Of a stretch of DNA of 12,852 bases, positions 1-7,509 are shown piece after piece. Under the pieces are notes generated by a model. The model searched no databases. It was given only the letters and a program-made list of their open reading frames with translations, and was not told the origin of the DNA. This stretch comes from Ruminococcus sp. GTDB lineage: Bacteria; Bacillota_A; Clostridia; Oscillospirales; Ruminococcaceae. The stretch lies in the NCBI GenBank assembly GCA_017418765.1, contig JAFOMV010000108.1, positions 1-12,852 of the forward strand. Reading direction: 5' to 3'. A program made the position numbers and the translations under genes. Each line of letters begins with the position of its first letter. The first letter of the stretch is position 1.

Positions 1-124
1 GATCGTAGTAACCGATCTCCTCAACGAAACGACCGTCTCTTGGGTATCTTGAATCAGCAACAACTACACGATAGAAAGGTGCCTTCTTAGCGCCCATTCT
101 TCTGAGTCTGATCTTTACTGCCAT
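1..124 (-). CDS. rpsP: 30S ribosomal protein S16, partial (C-terminus beyond window)
   Basis: Structural protein of the small ribosomal subunit, needed for 30S assembly. Only the first 41 codons are present; the gene runs off the left edge. The translation begins [19 protein letters not shown] and continues [20 protein letters not shown], the highly conserved N-terminus of the S16 family, so the identity is secure despite truncation. The ATG at 124 is preceded by a strong GGAGGTG ribosome binding site at about 131-137. It is the last visible gene of the ylxM-ffh-(small membrane protein)-rpsP cluster on the minus strand. The 63 bases upstream hold only a weak GC-rich hairpin (GCGG/CCGC near 164-178) and no clear promoter, so it is probably co-transcribed with ffh. 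Confidence 0.96.
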   Translation of the reverse strand, partial: MAVKIRLRRMGAKKAPFYRVVVADSRYPRDGRFVEEIGYYD

Positions 125-187
125 TGTATTCACCTCCGTTTATAGGATAATTTGTATATCAAAGCGGCGGGAGACCGCAATGAGATC

Positions 188-430
188 TTATTTCTGGCTC
201 TTTATCTCAATGATAACAGATGCTGCTATCAGAGCAAAACCAATGCATATCATCATAATAGCTGTCTTTTTATTTTTCGCATTACCGTTCTTTTTACCGG
301 CTGCGGATACAGCTGCGATAAGCAGAGCGCCGGCGATCATAAGCGCCTTTGCAAGCTCCGACTTGAACCGATAGTTTGAATGTGCACGACTATGATGACC
401 TGCTATAAGCAAATGTGAAAGCGTATCCAT
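188..430 (-). CDS. small two-helix membrane protein of unknown function
   Basis: An 80-residue protein I do not recognise. It has a short His/Arg-containing N-terminus (residues 1-25), a hydrophobic helix at about 28-44 rich in Ala, Leu and Ile, a basic Lys/Asn/Gly loop at about 46-56, and a second hydrophobic helix at about 57-75 ending in IEIKSQK. This predicts a hairpin in the cytoplasmic membrane with the basic loop inside. The ATG lies only 3 bases after the ffh stop codon, which suggests translational coupling, because no good Shine-Dalgarno sequence precedes it. It sits between ffh and rpsP, where many Firmicutes have no gene. An internal Met31 start, directly before the first helix, is also possible. 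The opposite strand also has open frames here but they lack a ribosome binding site. Confidence 0.6.
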   Translation of the reverse strand: MDTLSHLLIAGHHSRAHSNYRFKSELAKALMIAGALLIAAVSAAGKKNGNAKNKKTAIMMICIGFALIAASVIIEIKSQK

Positions 431-433
431 AGC

Positions 434-1816
434 TTAGAACGGCAGATTGCCGCCGCCCTTGCCTGTGAGCTTGTCGAAGTTCATGCCTGCAAGCTGCTTT
501 CTTGCCTTTCTCAGAGACATTTTGCTGCCCTTGCCTGTGAACTTCTTCATGATCTGCTGCATCTGATCGAACTGCTTTAGCAGACGGTTGACATCCTCTA
601 CCTTAGTGCCCGAACCGGCAGCGATACGCTTTTTGCGTGATGGATTTATAATGGAAGGCTTAGCTCTTTCAGCCTTTGTCATTGAAGTGATGATAGCCTC
701 TATTCTGCCAAGCTGGCTCTCGTCGATATCAGCGTCCTTGATCTTATCACCGACACCGGGGAGCATACCGATGATGGATTTCATGCTGCCCATCTTCTTT
801 ATCTGCTTCATCTGATCGAGGAGATCGTCCATATCGAACTTGTTCTCCTTGAACTTCTGAGTAAGCTTTTCGGCGTCCTTCTGAGAGATAACGTTCTCAG
901 CCTTTTCGATAAGTGTAAGCACATCGCCCATACCCAGGATACGTGAAGCCATACGCTCAGGGTGGAACTGCTCGAAATCATCAAGCTTTTCGCCCATACC
1001 AACGTACTTGATAGGCTTACCTGTAACAGCAAGTACGGAAAGTGCCGCACCGCCTCTTGTATCGGAATCAAGCTTTGACATGAGCACACTTGTTATACCC
1101 ACAGCCTCATCAAAAGCCTTTGCCACATTTACAGCGTCCTGACCTGTCATAGCGTCAACTACCAGCATTATCTCAGTAGGCTGTGTTTCTTCCTTTATCT
1201 TTACAAGCTCATCCATAAGAGCTTCGTCTATATGAAGACGTCCTGCTGTATCAATGATAAGAACATCGTGGCCGTAGTCCTTAGCGTGAGCAAGAGCCTG
1301 TTTAGCAATTACCACAGGGTCTGTCTGACCCATCTCAAAAACCTTTACATCTGCTTTCTGACCTACTACCTGAAGCTGGTCTATAGCGGCAGGACGGTAG
1401 ATATCACAAGCTGCGAGAAGCGGACGGTGTCCTTCCTTTTTCAGGAATTTAGCCAGCTTTGCGGCGTGGGTAGTTTTACCCGAACCCTGAAGTCCGCACA
1501 TCATTATAACTGTAGGCGGCTTTGAAGCGAAGTTTATACGGGCATTGCTGTCACCCATAAGGGAAACGAGCTCCTCGTTAACTATCTTTATTACCTGCTG
1601 TGCAGGGGTAAGGCTTGAAAGGACCTCCTCACCGACTGCTCTTTCGGTGACGTTTTTTACAAAGTCCTTAACGACTTTATAGCTTACATCAGCTTCAAGA
1701 AGTGCAAGGCGCACCTCACGCATAGCCTCCTTAACATCGCTTTCCGTGAGCTTACCTCTTGATTTGAGTTTTTTAAAGACGTTATTAAGTTTATCGGAAA
1801 GACCTTCAAATGCCAT
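434..1816 (-). CDS. ffh: signal recognition particle protein Ffh (SRP54)
   Basis: GTPase of the signal recognition particle. It binds 4.5S/scRNA and the signal sequences of nascent chains and docks them to FtsY at the membrane. The 460-residue protein has the full family layout: N domain (about 1-90), G domain with P-loop GLQGSGKTT (108-116), DTAGR (189-193) and the guanine-specificity motif SKLDSD (247-252), then RILGMGD near 293 and a methionine-rich M domain (about 300-455) for RNA and signal peptide binding. Length is normal for the family. The ATG at 1816 follows AGGAGG with 7-base spacing. It lies 24 bases downstream of ylxM and shares its promoter. The stop codon nearly abuts the next small gene. 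No missing key residue was seen. Confidence 0.98.
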   Translation of the reverse strand: MAFEGLSDKLNNVFKKLKSRGKLTESDVKEAMREVRLALLEADVSYKVVKDFVKNVTERAVGEEVLSSLTPAQQVIKIVNEELVSLMGDSNARINFASKPPTVIMMCGLQGSGKTTHAAKLAKFLKKEGHRPLLAACDIYRPAAIDQLQVVGQKADVKVFEMGQTDPVVIAKQALAHAKDYGHDVLIIDTAGRLHIDEALMDELVKIKEETQPTEIMLVVDAMTGQDAVNVAKAFDEAVGITSVLMSKLDSDTRGGAALSVLAVTGKPIKYVGMGEKLDDFEQFHPERMASRILGMGDVLTLIEKAENVISQKDAEKLTQKFKENKFDMDDLLDQMKQIKKMGSMKSIIGMLPGVGDKIKDADIDESQLGRIEAIITSMTKAERAKPSIINPSRKKRIAAGSGTKVEDVNRLLKQFDQMQQIMKKFTGKGSKMSLRKARKQLAGMNFDKLTGKGGGNLPF

Positions 1817-1840
1817 GCATATGCCTCCTGTAGAAAAGAA

Positions 1841-2176
1841 TCATAACAGACCGAGACCTTTATTTATCTCGCTGGTAATAGTTTGTCTGATACGGCTGTC
1901 GCTGATATCCTGAGCTGCGTTCCGGATATTTCCGAAGCACTCACGCATTTTACCGAGCCTTTCAGCGAATCTGAGTTTTTCCTCATAATTGATGAGGATA
2001 TCCTCGGTGCGTTTAATAAGTGAGCGGACAGCCTGACGTGTAATCCCCAGAGGTTCACCAATTTCTGCAAGGGAAAGATCCTCGCAGTAATAAAGCTCCA
2101 TAATACTGCGCTGGTGGTCTGTGAGAAGATCTCCGTAGCAATCAAGGAGCATAACAAATTTAAGTTCCTTAGCCAT
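1841..2176 (-). CDS. ylxM: YlxM/p13-like DNA-binding protein
   Basis: Small helix-turn-helix protein of the UPF0122/YlxM family (111 residues with this start; family size about 100-115). It is almost always encoded just before ffh and is thought to influence SRP expression or function. The visible pattern is a sigma-70 region 4-like fold: LLTDHQRSIMELYYCEDLSLAEIGEPLGITRQAVR spans the conserved HTH, written here only to show the family. The start at 2176 (MAKELKF) is chosen because AGAGGTGA precedes it at correct spacing. A longer frame starting at 2248 would use a TTG that is actually the -35 box of the operon promoter. It is the first gene of the ylxM-ffh operon. Confidence 0.93.
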   Translation of the reverse strand: MAKELKFVMLLDCYGDLLTDHQRSIMELYYCEDLSLAEIGEPLGITRQAVRSLIKRTEDILINYEEKLRFAERLGKMRECFGNIRNAAQDISDSRIRQTITSEINKGLGLL

Positions 2177-2180
2177 AAGT

Positions 2181-2188
2181 TCACCTCT
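2181..2188 (-). promoter_or_regulatory. ribosome binding site deciding the ylxM start
   Basis: On the minus strand AGAGGTGA lies just upstream of the ATG at 2176. It supports the 111-residue form over the 135-residue frame that begins inside the promoter. Confidence 0.8.
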
Positions 2189-2219
2189 ATATGGGGTGTA
2201 ATGCAAAATCACTTTACAC

Positions 2220-2248
2220 ATTATACTACATATCAGTATATTTGTCAA
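2220..2248 (-). promoter_or_regulatory. sigma-A type promoter of the ylxM-ffh operon
   Basis: Reading the minus strand there is a perfect TTGACA (2243-2248), a 17-base spacer and a perfect TATAAT (2220-2225). Transcription would start near 2213, leaving a leader of about 37 bases before the ylxM ATG. A short inverted repeat GTGTAA/TTACAC (2196-2201 and 2214-2219) spans the start site. A full consensus fits a strongly and constitutively expressed core operon. Confidence 0.9.
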
Positions 2249-2285
2249 GCCTTTTTGAAATATTTTTTTGTATCAGAAGAATAAT

Positions 2286-3578
2286 TCATCCGCATATCTC
2301 CACTATAGCCTCTGCCATTATCTCAGCGTTTTTCAGCAGATTTTCAACCGTGATGAACTCGTCAGGGGAGTGCATACGTCCGTCCTCGCCCGGGAATTCC
2401 GCACCAAAGGCAACTCCGCCCTCTATCTCATGGACGTATGTGCCGCCGCCGATGGCTATACAGCGGCCTTTGTCGCCTGTTACACGCTCATAGACACGGA
2501 GAAGTGACTGTACGAATGGACTTTTTTCATCGGTGAGATGCGGCTCCACACCCTCGCAGGAATCTATATCAAAGCCTGCCTCACGGAGTTTTCCGCAGAT
2601 GATAGCGCTTATCTCGTCCTTCTTGCGGTCAAGAGGGAAGCGGATGTCGATACCGCCTTTAAGTCTGCCGATTTCGGTATTCAGCATGGAAAGCACACAG
2701 GTCATTTTTCCTGATATATCGTCGCTGAAACCAAGTCCGCAGGAAGCGCCGTCTGTTTCGCCGTGAGGAAAAAGCTTGTTCAGAGACTTTAGCTGCGGAA
2801 TATCTATCTCGCTCATCGTCAGCATTTTCGTTATAGCGTTCTCACCTTTTTCGGGAGTTGATGCGTGTGCAGATACTCCGTCAACAGTGCCGAAAAACAT
2901 CTTAGGACCATCGATCTGCGGATTCAGAAATGAAAATTTACAGCTTGACGGAACAGCGTTTATAACAGTGCCTGCGGAGATTTCAACACTATCAGGTGCA
3001 GTTGTTGAAAAGTACACCCTCAGCATACCCTTTTCGCCGTTGATAACGGGGTATTCACCGTCGGGAGTGAACACCATAGGCGGAAGTTTTCGCTTTTGAC
3101 GGTAATATGCAAGGTCGGCGGAGCCGTTTTCCTCGTTAGTTCCGAATATAAGGCGGACTCCCTTTTTCAGCGGTATACCGAGGTCTTTCACGGCTTTTGC
3201 GGCATAGAGAGCAGCTACGGCAGGGCCTTTGTCATCAATTGCACCACGTCCCACCAGCTTGTCTCCATCGGCTGTAAGAGTGAACGGCGGAGAAGTCCAG
3301 CCCTCGCCAACGGGAACAACATCCAGATGAGAAAGGATGGCAAGTTCGGGTTCAAGAGAGTTTATATCCGCTGAGCCTGCGTAGTTTTCAACATTTTCCA
3401 CATCAAAACCTGCGGCTTCGCATTTGTTCAGCATAGTCTCCAGCGCTTTTGCCGGAAATTTACCAAAGGGCATACCCTCCTCTGCATCGCCCTGGACGCT
3501 TGGTATTGCTACAAGCTCACGGAGATCGTCTATCATATCCTGCTTGTGTGATTCGAGATATTTGCGTATATCGGTCAT
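2286..3578 (-). CDS. M20 family dipeptidase (PepV/Sapep type)
   Basis: Zinc metallopeptidase expected to cleave dipeptides or small peptides in the cytoplasm. The 430-residue protein carries the M20 metal and catalytic motifs in order: SHLDVVPVGEGW (His84, with Asp86), GRGAIDDKG (Asp115/116), GTNEENGS (Glu149/150) and PDGEYP (Asp173), then the lid/dimer domain, and near the end GGTYVHEIEGG and GRMHSPDE, which supply the last metal-binding His. The PDGEYP segment and size point to the PepV/Sapep branch, typically about 430-470 residues; substrate is inferred only. The start at 3578 (MTDIRKYL) follows AGGAGG with 5-base spacing, so the 19-residue extension starting at 3635 is rejected, as it reads through a terminator-like hairpin. 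It lies downstream of the malK-type gene on the same strand. Confidence 0.92.
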   Translation of the reverse strand: MTDIRKYLESHKQDMIDDLRELVAIPSVQGDAEEGMPFGKFPAKALETMLNKCEAAGFDVENVENYAGSADINSLEPELAILSHLDVVPVGEGWTSPPFTLTADGDKLVGRGAIDDKGPAVAALYAAKAVKDLGIPLKKGVRLIFGTNEENGSADLAYYRQKRKLPPMVFTPDGEYPVINGEKGMLRVYFSTTAPDSVEISAGTVINAVPSSCKFSFLNPQIDGPKMFFGTVDGVSAHASTPEKGENAITKMLTMSEIDIPQLKSLNKLFPHGETDGASCGLGFSDDISGKMTCVLSMLNTEIGRLKGGIDIRFPLDRKKDEISAIICGKLREAGFDIDSCEGVEPHLTDEKSPFVQSLLRVYERVTGDKGRCIAIGGGTYVHEIEGGVAFGAEFPGEDGRMHSPDEFITVENLLKNAEIMAEAIVEICG

Positions 3579-3583
3579 TTCAG

Positions 3584-3589
3584 CCTCCT
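3584..3589 (-). promoter_or_regulatory. ribosome binding site deciding the M20 peptidase start
   Basis: A perfect AGGAGG on the minus strand lies 5 bases before the ATG at 3578. No ribosome binding site precedes the alternative upstream start at 3635. Confidence 0.8.
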
Positions 3590-3604
3590 GTACATTGATA
3601 TAAA

Positions 3605-3638
3605 CAAATGACCGCAGCTTTGAGACTGCGGTCATTTG
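3605..3638 (-). terminator. hairpin terminator or attenuator between the ATPase and M20 peptidase genes
   Basis: Perfect 13-base inverted repeat: CAAATGACCGCAG (3605-3617) and CTGCGGTCATTTG (3626-3638) around an 8-base loop. On the minus strand it is followed by a moderately T-rich TTTATAT run, so it should end transcripts of the sugar ABC ATPase gene. The T-run is short and no promoter is seen between the hairpin and the M20 start, so partial read-through is possible. Confidence 0.7.
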
Positions 3639-3639
3639 C

Positions 3640-3656
3640 GTACGGACGAGCCGTAC
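3640..3656. repeat. small inverted repeat beside the terminator
   Basis: GTACGG (3640-3645) and CCGTAC (3651-3656) with a 5-base loop ACGAG. It lies immediately 5' of the larger hairpin in the ATPase transcript, giving two tandem stem-loops after that gene. Its role is unknown; it may protect the 3' end. Confidence 0.55.
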
Positions 3657-3689
3657 TAAGAAAGAAAGGATAAATATGAAAAGAATTTA

Positions 3690-4814
3690 TCAGTTAACAA
3701 TTGCCTTCTCAGTTTCCTTATCAAAGATATGGATCCTGTTAGGATCGATAGCAACCTTGATGTCATCACCAGGTCTTGCTGTAGATCTTGGGCTAACTCT
3801 TGCTGTAAGCGGGATACCCTCGCATACAAGATAAAGGTATGTCTCTGCACCCATCATTTCTGTGATCTCAACGTTAGCATCGATTATACCTGTAGTTGCA
3901 TTTGAAAGGTACATCTCCTCATCGTGGATGGACTCAGGACGAACACCGAGAATGATCTCTCTGTTTACATAACTTGCAAGATTATCATTTACCTTTGACT
4001 CAGGAACGATGATCTGATAGATCTGACCTCTGTTTGAACCGAATTCAACAACATACTGGCCGTATTCTTCTCTGAGAACAGCGTCGATGAAGTTCATCTG
4101 AGGTGAACCGAGGAATCCTGCAACGAACTTGTTAACAGGGTTCTCATAGAGGTTCTGAGGAGTATCTACCTGCTGAACGAAACCGTCCTTCATACAAACG
4201 ATACGGTCGCCCATTGTCATAGCCTCTGTCTGGTCATGAGTTACGTAGATAAATGTTGTACCGAGCTTCTTGTGTATCTTAGCGATCTCAGTTCTCATCT
4301 GAGCACGGAGCTTAGCATCGAGGTTTGAAAGAGGCTCATCGAGAAGGAATACCTTTGGGTTACGTACTATAGCACGGCCAAGGGCAACTCTCTGACGCTG
4401 ACCGCCTGACATAGCCTTAGGCTTTCTGTCAAGAAGGTGTGAAAGATCAAGGATCTTAGCAGCCTCGTTTACCTTTCTCTCGATCTCCTCCTTAGGTACC
4501 TTACGGAGCTTGAGACCGAAAGCCATATTATCGAAAACAGTCATATGCGGATACAGAGCGTAGTTCTGGAAAACCATAGCTATATCTCTATCCTTAGGTG
4601 CAATATCATTTACAAGGCGGTCGCCGATATAAAGCTCGCCCTCTGAGATCTCCTCAAGACCTGCGATCATACGGAGAGTGGTCGACTTACCACAGCCCGA
4701 AGGTCCAACAAGAACGATGAACTCCTTATCTCTTATCTCTAAATTTACATCAGTTACAGCAACAACGCCGCCCGGATATTTTTTATAAATGCCTTTAAGT
4801 GTTAAACCTGCCAT
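3690..4814 (-). CDS. sugar ABC importer ATPase (MalK/UgpC/MsmX family)
   Basis: Cytoplasmic ATP-hydrolysing subunit that powers carbohydrate ABC importers. The 374-residue protein has Walker [10 protein letters not shown] (37-45), the Q-loop [11 protein letters not shown] (Gln83), signature MSGGQRQR (135-142), Walker B VFLLDE (155-160), D-loop SNLD and H-loop VTHDQ (His193), followed by a C-terminal TOBE/regulatory domain (about 235-370) as in MalK. No permease or binding-protein genes are next to it and it has its own promoter and terminator. This matches the known shared ATPases MsmX and MsiK of Gram-positives, which serve several importers; that role is inferred. The start at 4814 (MAGLTLKG) follows GGAGG, with a somewhat long spacing of 11 bases. 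Confidence 0.95.
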   Translation of the reverse strand: MAGLTLKGIYKKYPGGVVAVTDVNLEIRDKEFIVLVGPSGCGKSTTLRMIAGLEEISEGELYIGDRLVNDIAPKDRDIAMVFQNYALYPHMTVFDNMAFGLKLRKVPKEEIERKVNEAAKILDLSHLLDRKPKAMSGGQRQRVALGRAIVRNPKVFLLDEPLSNLDAKLRAQMRTEIAKIHKKLGTTFIYVTHDQTEAMTMGDRIVCMKDGFVQQVDTPQNLYENPVNKFVAGFLGSPQMNFIDAVLREEYGQYVVEFGSNRGQIYQIIVPESKVNDNLASYVNREIILGVRPESIHDEEMYLSNATTGIIDANVEITEMMGAETYLYLVCEGIPLTARVSPRSTARPGDDIKVAIDPNRIHIFDKETEKAIVN

Positions 4815-4882
4815 TTAAATCCAGTCCTCCAGTTTCAAAATTTATGCCGATAAAAATCTAATACAGTATCAGCTACAATAAT

Positions 4883-4911
4883 ATGATAACAAATTTTCGT
4901 GAATATTTCAA
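4883..4911 (-). promoter_or_regulatory. promoter of the sugar ABC ATPase gene
   Basis: Minus-strand TTGAAA (4906-4911), a 17-base spacer and TATCAT (4883-4888), close to the sigma-A consensus. It starts only 25 bases beyond the rsuA-like stop codon. The predicted leader is about 60 bases. I found no convincing catabolite-responsive (cre) element in it. Confidence 0.8.
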
Positions 4912-4935
4912 GTGGATAAATTGACAAACTTGTAA

Positions 4936-5715
4936 TTAGTTGTTTATTAAGATTGCCGAAAAATCGTTGCCGAAACGTGTAAGAAAAATGTCAAAATCAA
5001 GGGGTGAAAATAAGTTTTCAACATCTTTGTGCAATAATTCCATACACTGTCCCACTCCCAGTTTTTCGGGAAGAATCAGCCCTCCGACTGAAATTCTCAT
5101 AAGCATATCCACATGATTTCCAACAGCAGCGAACATTCGCTTAACTTGATGATATTTTCCTTCGTGAAGCTCAATAAATGCCAGTTTATCGCTGTTTTCT
5201 GCCTTTCTTACTTTTGCGGGCAGGCAAGTTTCGCTGTTAGATAAAACTATACCCTCAGTAAATTGGTTAATATAATTTCTTTCGAATGGTCTGGCAAGTT
5301 TCACAATATATATTTTTGGTATATGGTGTTTCGGCGAAAGTATGCGGTGTGCAAGCTCTCCGTCATCGGTTATCAGAAGTGCTCCGACTGAGTCCTTGTC
5401 AAGTCTGCCTGCGGGGAACATATCCTTTGTACGCATATCCTCAGGTATAAGCTTCATGACAGTTTCTCCGTCCTTATCATCGGTAGAGCTCACATAGCCC
5501 TGCGGCTTGTTAAGGAGTATATACCTGTGTCTGTTTTCGGAAAGCTGTCTGCCGCATACAGTTACGGTATCATTCAGCGTATCTATTTTCGTATCTGATT
5601 TTCTGGTCACATTACCATTGACAGATACAGAGCCTTTTGAGCAGAGCTGCTTTATCTGACTGCGTGTGTATTCCGTTCTTTCGGATATGAACCTGTCAAG
5701 TCGAACTGTTGACAT
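4936..5715 (-). CDS. 16S rRNA pseudouridine synthase, RsuA family
   Basis: Enzyme that isomerises uridine to pseudouridine in rRNA, probably position 516 of 16S rRNA if it is a true RsuA. The 259-residue protein begins with an S4 RNA-binding domain (about 3-60, RLDRFISERTEYTRSQIKQL), then LNKPQGYVSS and the catalytic motif AGRLDKDSVG, with Asp106 as the nucleophile, followed by GALLITDDGELAHRI, typical of the RsuA/RluB/RluE/RluF group. RluB or RluF specificity cannot be excluded. It is a little longer than E. coli RsuA (about 231). The ATG at 5715 follows AAAGGGAT. No clear terminator lies between its stop and the downstream ATPase promoter. The 80 bases between it and the divergent gene hold no strong promoter match. 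Confidence 0.93.
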   Translation of the reverse strand: MSTVRLDRFISERTEYTRSQIKQLCSKGSVSVNGNVTRKSDTKIDTLNDTVTVCGRQLSENRHRYILLNKPQGYVSSTDDKDGETVMKLIPEDMRTKDMFPAGRLDKDSVGALLITDDGELAHRILSPKHHIPKIYIVKLARPFERNYINQFTEGIVLSNSETCLPAKVRKAENSDKLAFIELHEGKYHQVKRMFAAVGNHVDMLMRISVGGLILPEKLGVGQCMELLHKDVENLFSPLDFDIFLTRFGNDFSAILINN

Positions 5716-5795
5716 AAATTATCCCTTTCTGTTGTTCTAATCTGTATCACAAGCGGCATAATCATTTATGAAGCTTTAAAAAGGAGCGTATATAT

Positions 5796-6218
5796 ATGAA
5801 AAAAGCATTATTGATAATAGGCACAGCCGTTATAGCCGCTGCTGTCCTCGCAGTAAATCTTATCCCCGATGACGGTGATGAACCCGAAGAAGTATTCGTG
5901 CCTGCCGCTACTGTAAGCGATAGGATAGAATATTTCGCATCTCATGGCTGGGAGACCGAGGAGATATCAGAAAAGCCCGTAACAATACCTTCAGTATTCT
6001 CGCAGGCTTATGAGGAATATGCCCGCATACAGGATAAGCAGGGGCTTCCTCTGCGGCGATATTCGGGCAGACAAGGGGAGCTCTACATATTCAAGGTGAA
6101 GAACTACCGTCCCGAAAACAGGGATATGCTCGCCGAGCTTATAGTATGCGATGATATAGCTGTAGCTTCAATGGTCTACAGCGAGGATGGCGAAACTATA
6201 CGTATGCCTGTACAGTAG
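5796..6218 (+). CDS. membrane-anchored or secreted DUF4830-like protein
   Basis: A 140-residue protein with an N-terminal hydrophobic helix at 4-22 (KKALLIIGTAVIAAAVLAV) that acts as an uncleaved anchor or signal peptide; no lipobox Cys is present. An acidic segment (24-33) follows, then a small domain with YFASHGWETEE, IPSVFSQAYEEYARIQDKQG and LRRYSGRQGELYIFKVKNY. The pattern of IPxxFxxxYxxYxxxQxxxGxxLxxYxG resembles the Firmicutes DUF4830 family, which has no known function; this assignment is from memory of the pattern. The ATG follows AAGGAG with about 9-base spacing. It is divergent from the rsuA-like gene and converges on nrdR with only 5 bases between the stops and no obvious terminator. 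Confidence 0.8.
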   Translation: MKKALLIIGTAVIAAAVLAVNLIPDDGDEPEEVFVPAATVSDRIEYFASHGWETEEISEKPVTIPSVFSQAYEEYARIQDKQGLPLRRYSGRQGELYIFKVKNYRPENRDMLAELIVCDDIAVASMVYSEDGETIRMPVQ

Positions 6219-6223
6219 AGCCT

Positions 6224-6682
6224 TTACTTTTTCTCAGCTTTATTTTCAAATTCGCTTATCTTCGCAACAAAGCTTTCGGTATCAGTGAAATCCTCATATA
6301 CCGAAGCAAATCTTATATATGCTATAGGGTCAAGTTCACGAAGCCTGTTGAGTACAAGCTCGCCTATCTCCTTTGACTTAGCTATGGTCTTGAGAGCATT
6401 TGCATAGTAGTTTTCCACATAGTCAGCTATATCCGAGACCTGATCTATCGTTACAGGACGCTTTTTTATGGCAGAGAATATGCCTGTTATCAGCTTGTTC
6501 CTGTCAAACGGCTGGAAGCTTCCATCACGCTTTTCAACCATAAGCAGAGGCATTTCCACCACTTCATACGTAGTGAACCTGCCGTGACATTTTATACATT
6601 CTCTCCTGCGCCTTATCCTGTCATCTGAGGGGCGTGAATCTATGACTTTTGAATCGCTGTATCTGCAAAATGGACAATTCAT
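6224..6682 (-). CDS. nrdR: transcriptional repressor NrdR
   Basis: Repressor of ribonucleotide reductase genes that senses ATP/dATP. The 152-residue protein has the N-terminal zinc ribbon with Cys3, Cys6, Cys29 and Cys32 (MNCPFCRYSD, SRPSDDRIRRRREC, CHGRFTTYE) and an ATP-cone domain at about 48-138 (LLMVEKRDGSFQPFDRNKL). Length and motifs are typical. Its ATG overlaps the TGA of the upstream TIM barrel gene (ATGA at 6679-6682), so the two are translationally coupled and share the promoter at 7568-7596. No ribonucleotide reductase gene is in the window. Confidence 0.97.
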   Translation of the reverse strand: MNCPFCRYSDSKVIDSRPSDDRIRRRRECIKCHGRFTTYEVVEMPLLMVEKRDGSFQPFDRNKLITGIFSAIKKRPVTIDQVSDIADYVENYYANALKTIAKSKEIGELVLNRLRELDPIAYIRFASVYEDFTDTESFVAKISEFENKAEKK

Positions 6683-7482
6683 TGCTTTATCCCCCTTCCG
6701 TATTGCTCTGTCATTTTTGTGAGAGCATTGCAGCTTGTTACAAGATCGCTTATTCCTTTGAATCCGCTTCTGTACAGTTCAAGTATAACGGCGCAGTCAG
6801 GCGAATATGAAGCAAGCTTGTCGAAAAACTGTCTGAAATTGAATCTGCCTCTGCCGATGAGTAAGCAGTCGCCCATTTCTCCCGAATCGCTTATGTGTAC
6901 ATGACAGGTCCTGCTGCCTGCTGCGTCAAGAAAGCTCATAGGAGATTCACCTGCACGTACAGCTTGTTTTGTATCGAGAACAAAGGCAAATTCATCACCG
7001 AGCATCGTTCTTATCTCTTTTATGAAGGATGAACTTGCGCTCCTGCATCTTGAAACATTCTCTACGGCTACAGTGACGCCAAATTCCCTGCCCAGACGAT
7101 AAAGCCTTGAATAGCGCTCACAATAGCGCTCAGGCGTCAGTGTTGAGGATGGCTTTCCGCCGTGAAAAACGAAAATATCAGCTCCGACTATATTCATGAA
7201 ACGAAAATATAGCTTGTAATATTCGAGGATATCATCTATCCTTCTCTCATAGTCGGAGAAGAACATCATTGTCTCCATTTCGCAAGTAAATGGATGTACT
7301 GAGGCACACCTTACATCGAAGCGTTTCAGCAGGTTTGCAGCACCGTGAGCAAAACCTTTTTTTAGTTCAGAATGGGTATTGATGAATATTTCTACACAGG
7401 GTATGCCGTTTACAGCCAGATCGTAAAGGCTTTCTTCCAGCGGCTTAGGATAAAGGCAAGCTGTAGATACTCCTGCTGTCAT
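6679..7482 (-). CDS. sugar phosphate isomerase/epimerase-like TIM barrel protein
   Basis: A 267-residue member of the AP endonuclease family 2 / xylose isomerase-like TIM barrel superfamily. Likely metal ligands appear at the expected strand ends: VHPF (about 62), VFHGG (about 105), VAVENVSR (Glu about 140), LDTKQ (Asp about 168), CHVHISDSGE (about 193-196) and VILELYRSG (Glu about 234). The family includes sugar epimerases, isomerases and endonuclease IV; nothing here fixes the substrate. The start at 7482 (MTAGVSTACLYP) follows AAGGAGG with 8-base spacing. It is the promoter-proximal gene of a two-gene operon with nrdR, joined by a 4-base ATGA overlap. Its mRNA leader carries a long inverted repeat. 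Confidence 0.88.
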   Translation of the reverse strand: MTAGVSTACLYPKPLEESLYDLAVNGIPCVEIFINTHSELKKGFAHGAANLLKRFDVRCASVHPFTCEMETMMFFSDYERRIDDILEYYKLYFRFMNIVGADIFVFHGGKPSSTLTPERYCERYSRLYRLGREFGVTVAVENVSRCRSASSSFIKEIRTMLGDEFAFVLDTKQAVRAGESPMSFLDAAGSRTCHVHISDSGEMGDCLLIGRGRFNFRQFFDKLASYSPDCAVILELYRSGFKGISDLVTSCNALTKMTEQYGRGIKQ

Positions 7483-7509
7483 TCATCATTCCTCCTTGTT
7501 ATACAGCAA

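Noticed and set aside
152..379. Plus-strand frames opposite the small membrane protein
   Set aside because: No ribosome binding site, and they would converge on the ffh operon; the minus frame is better placed and coupled to ffh.
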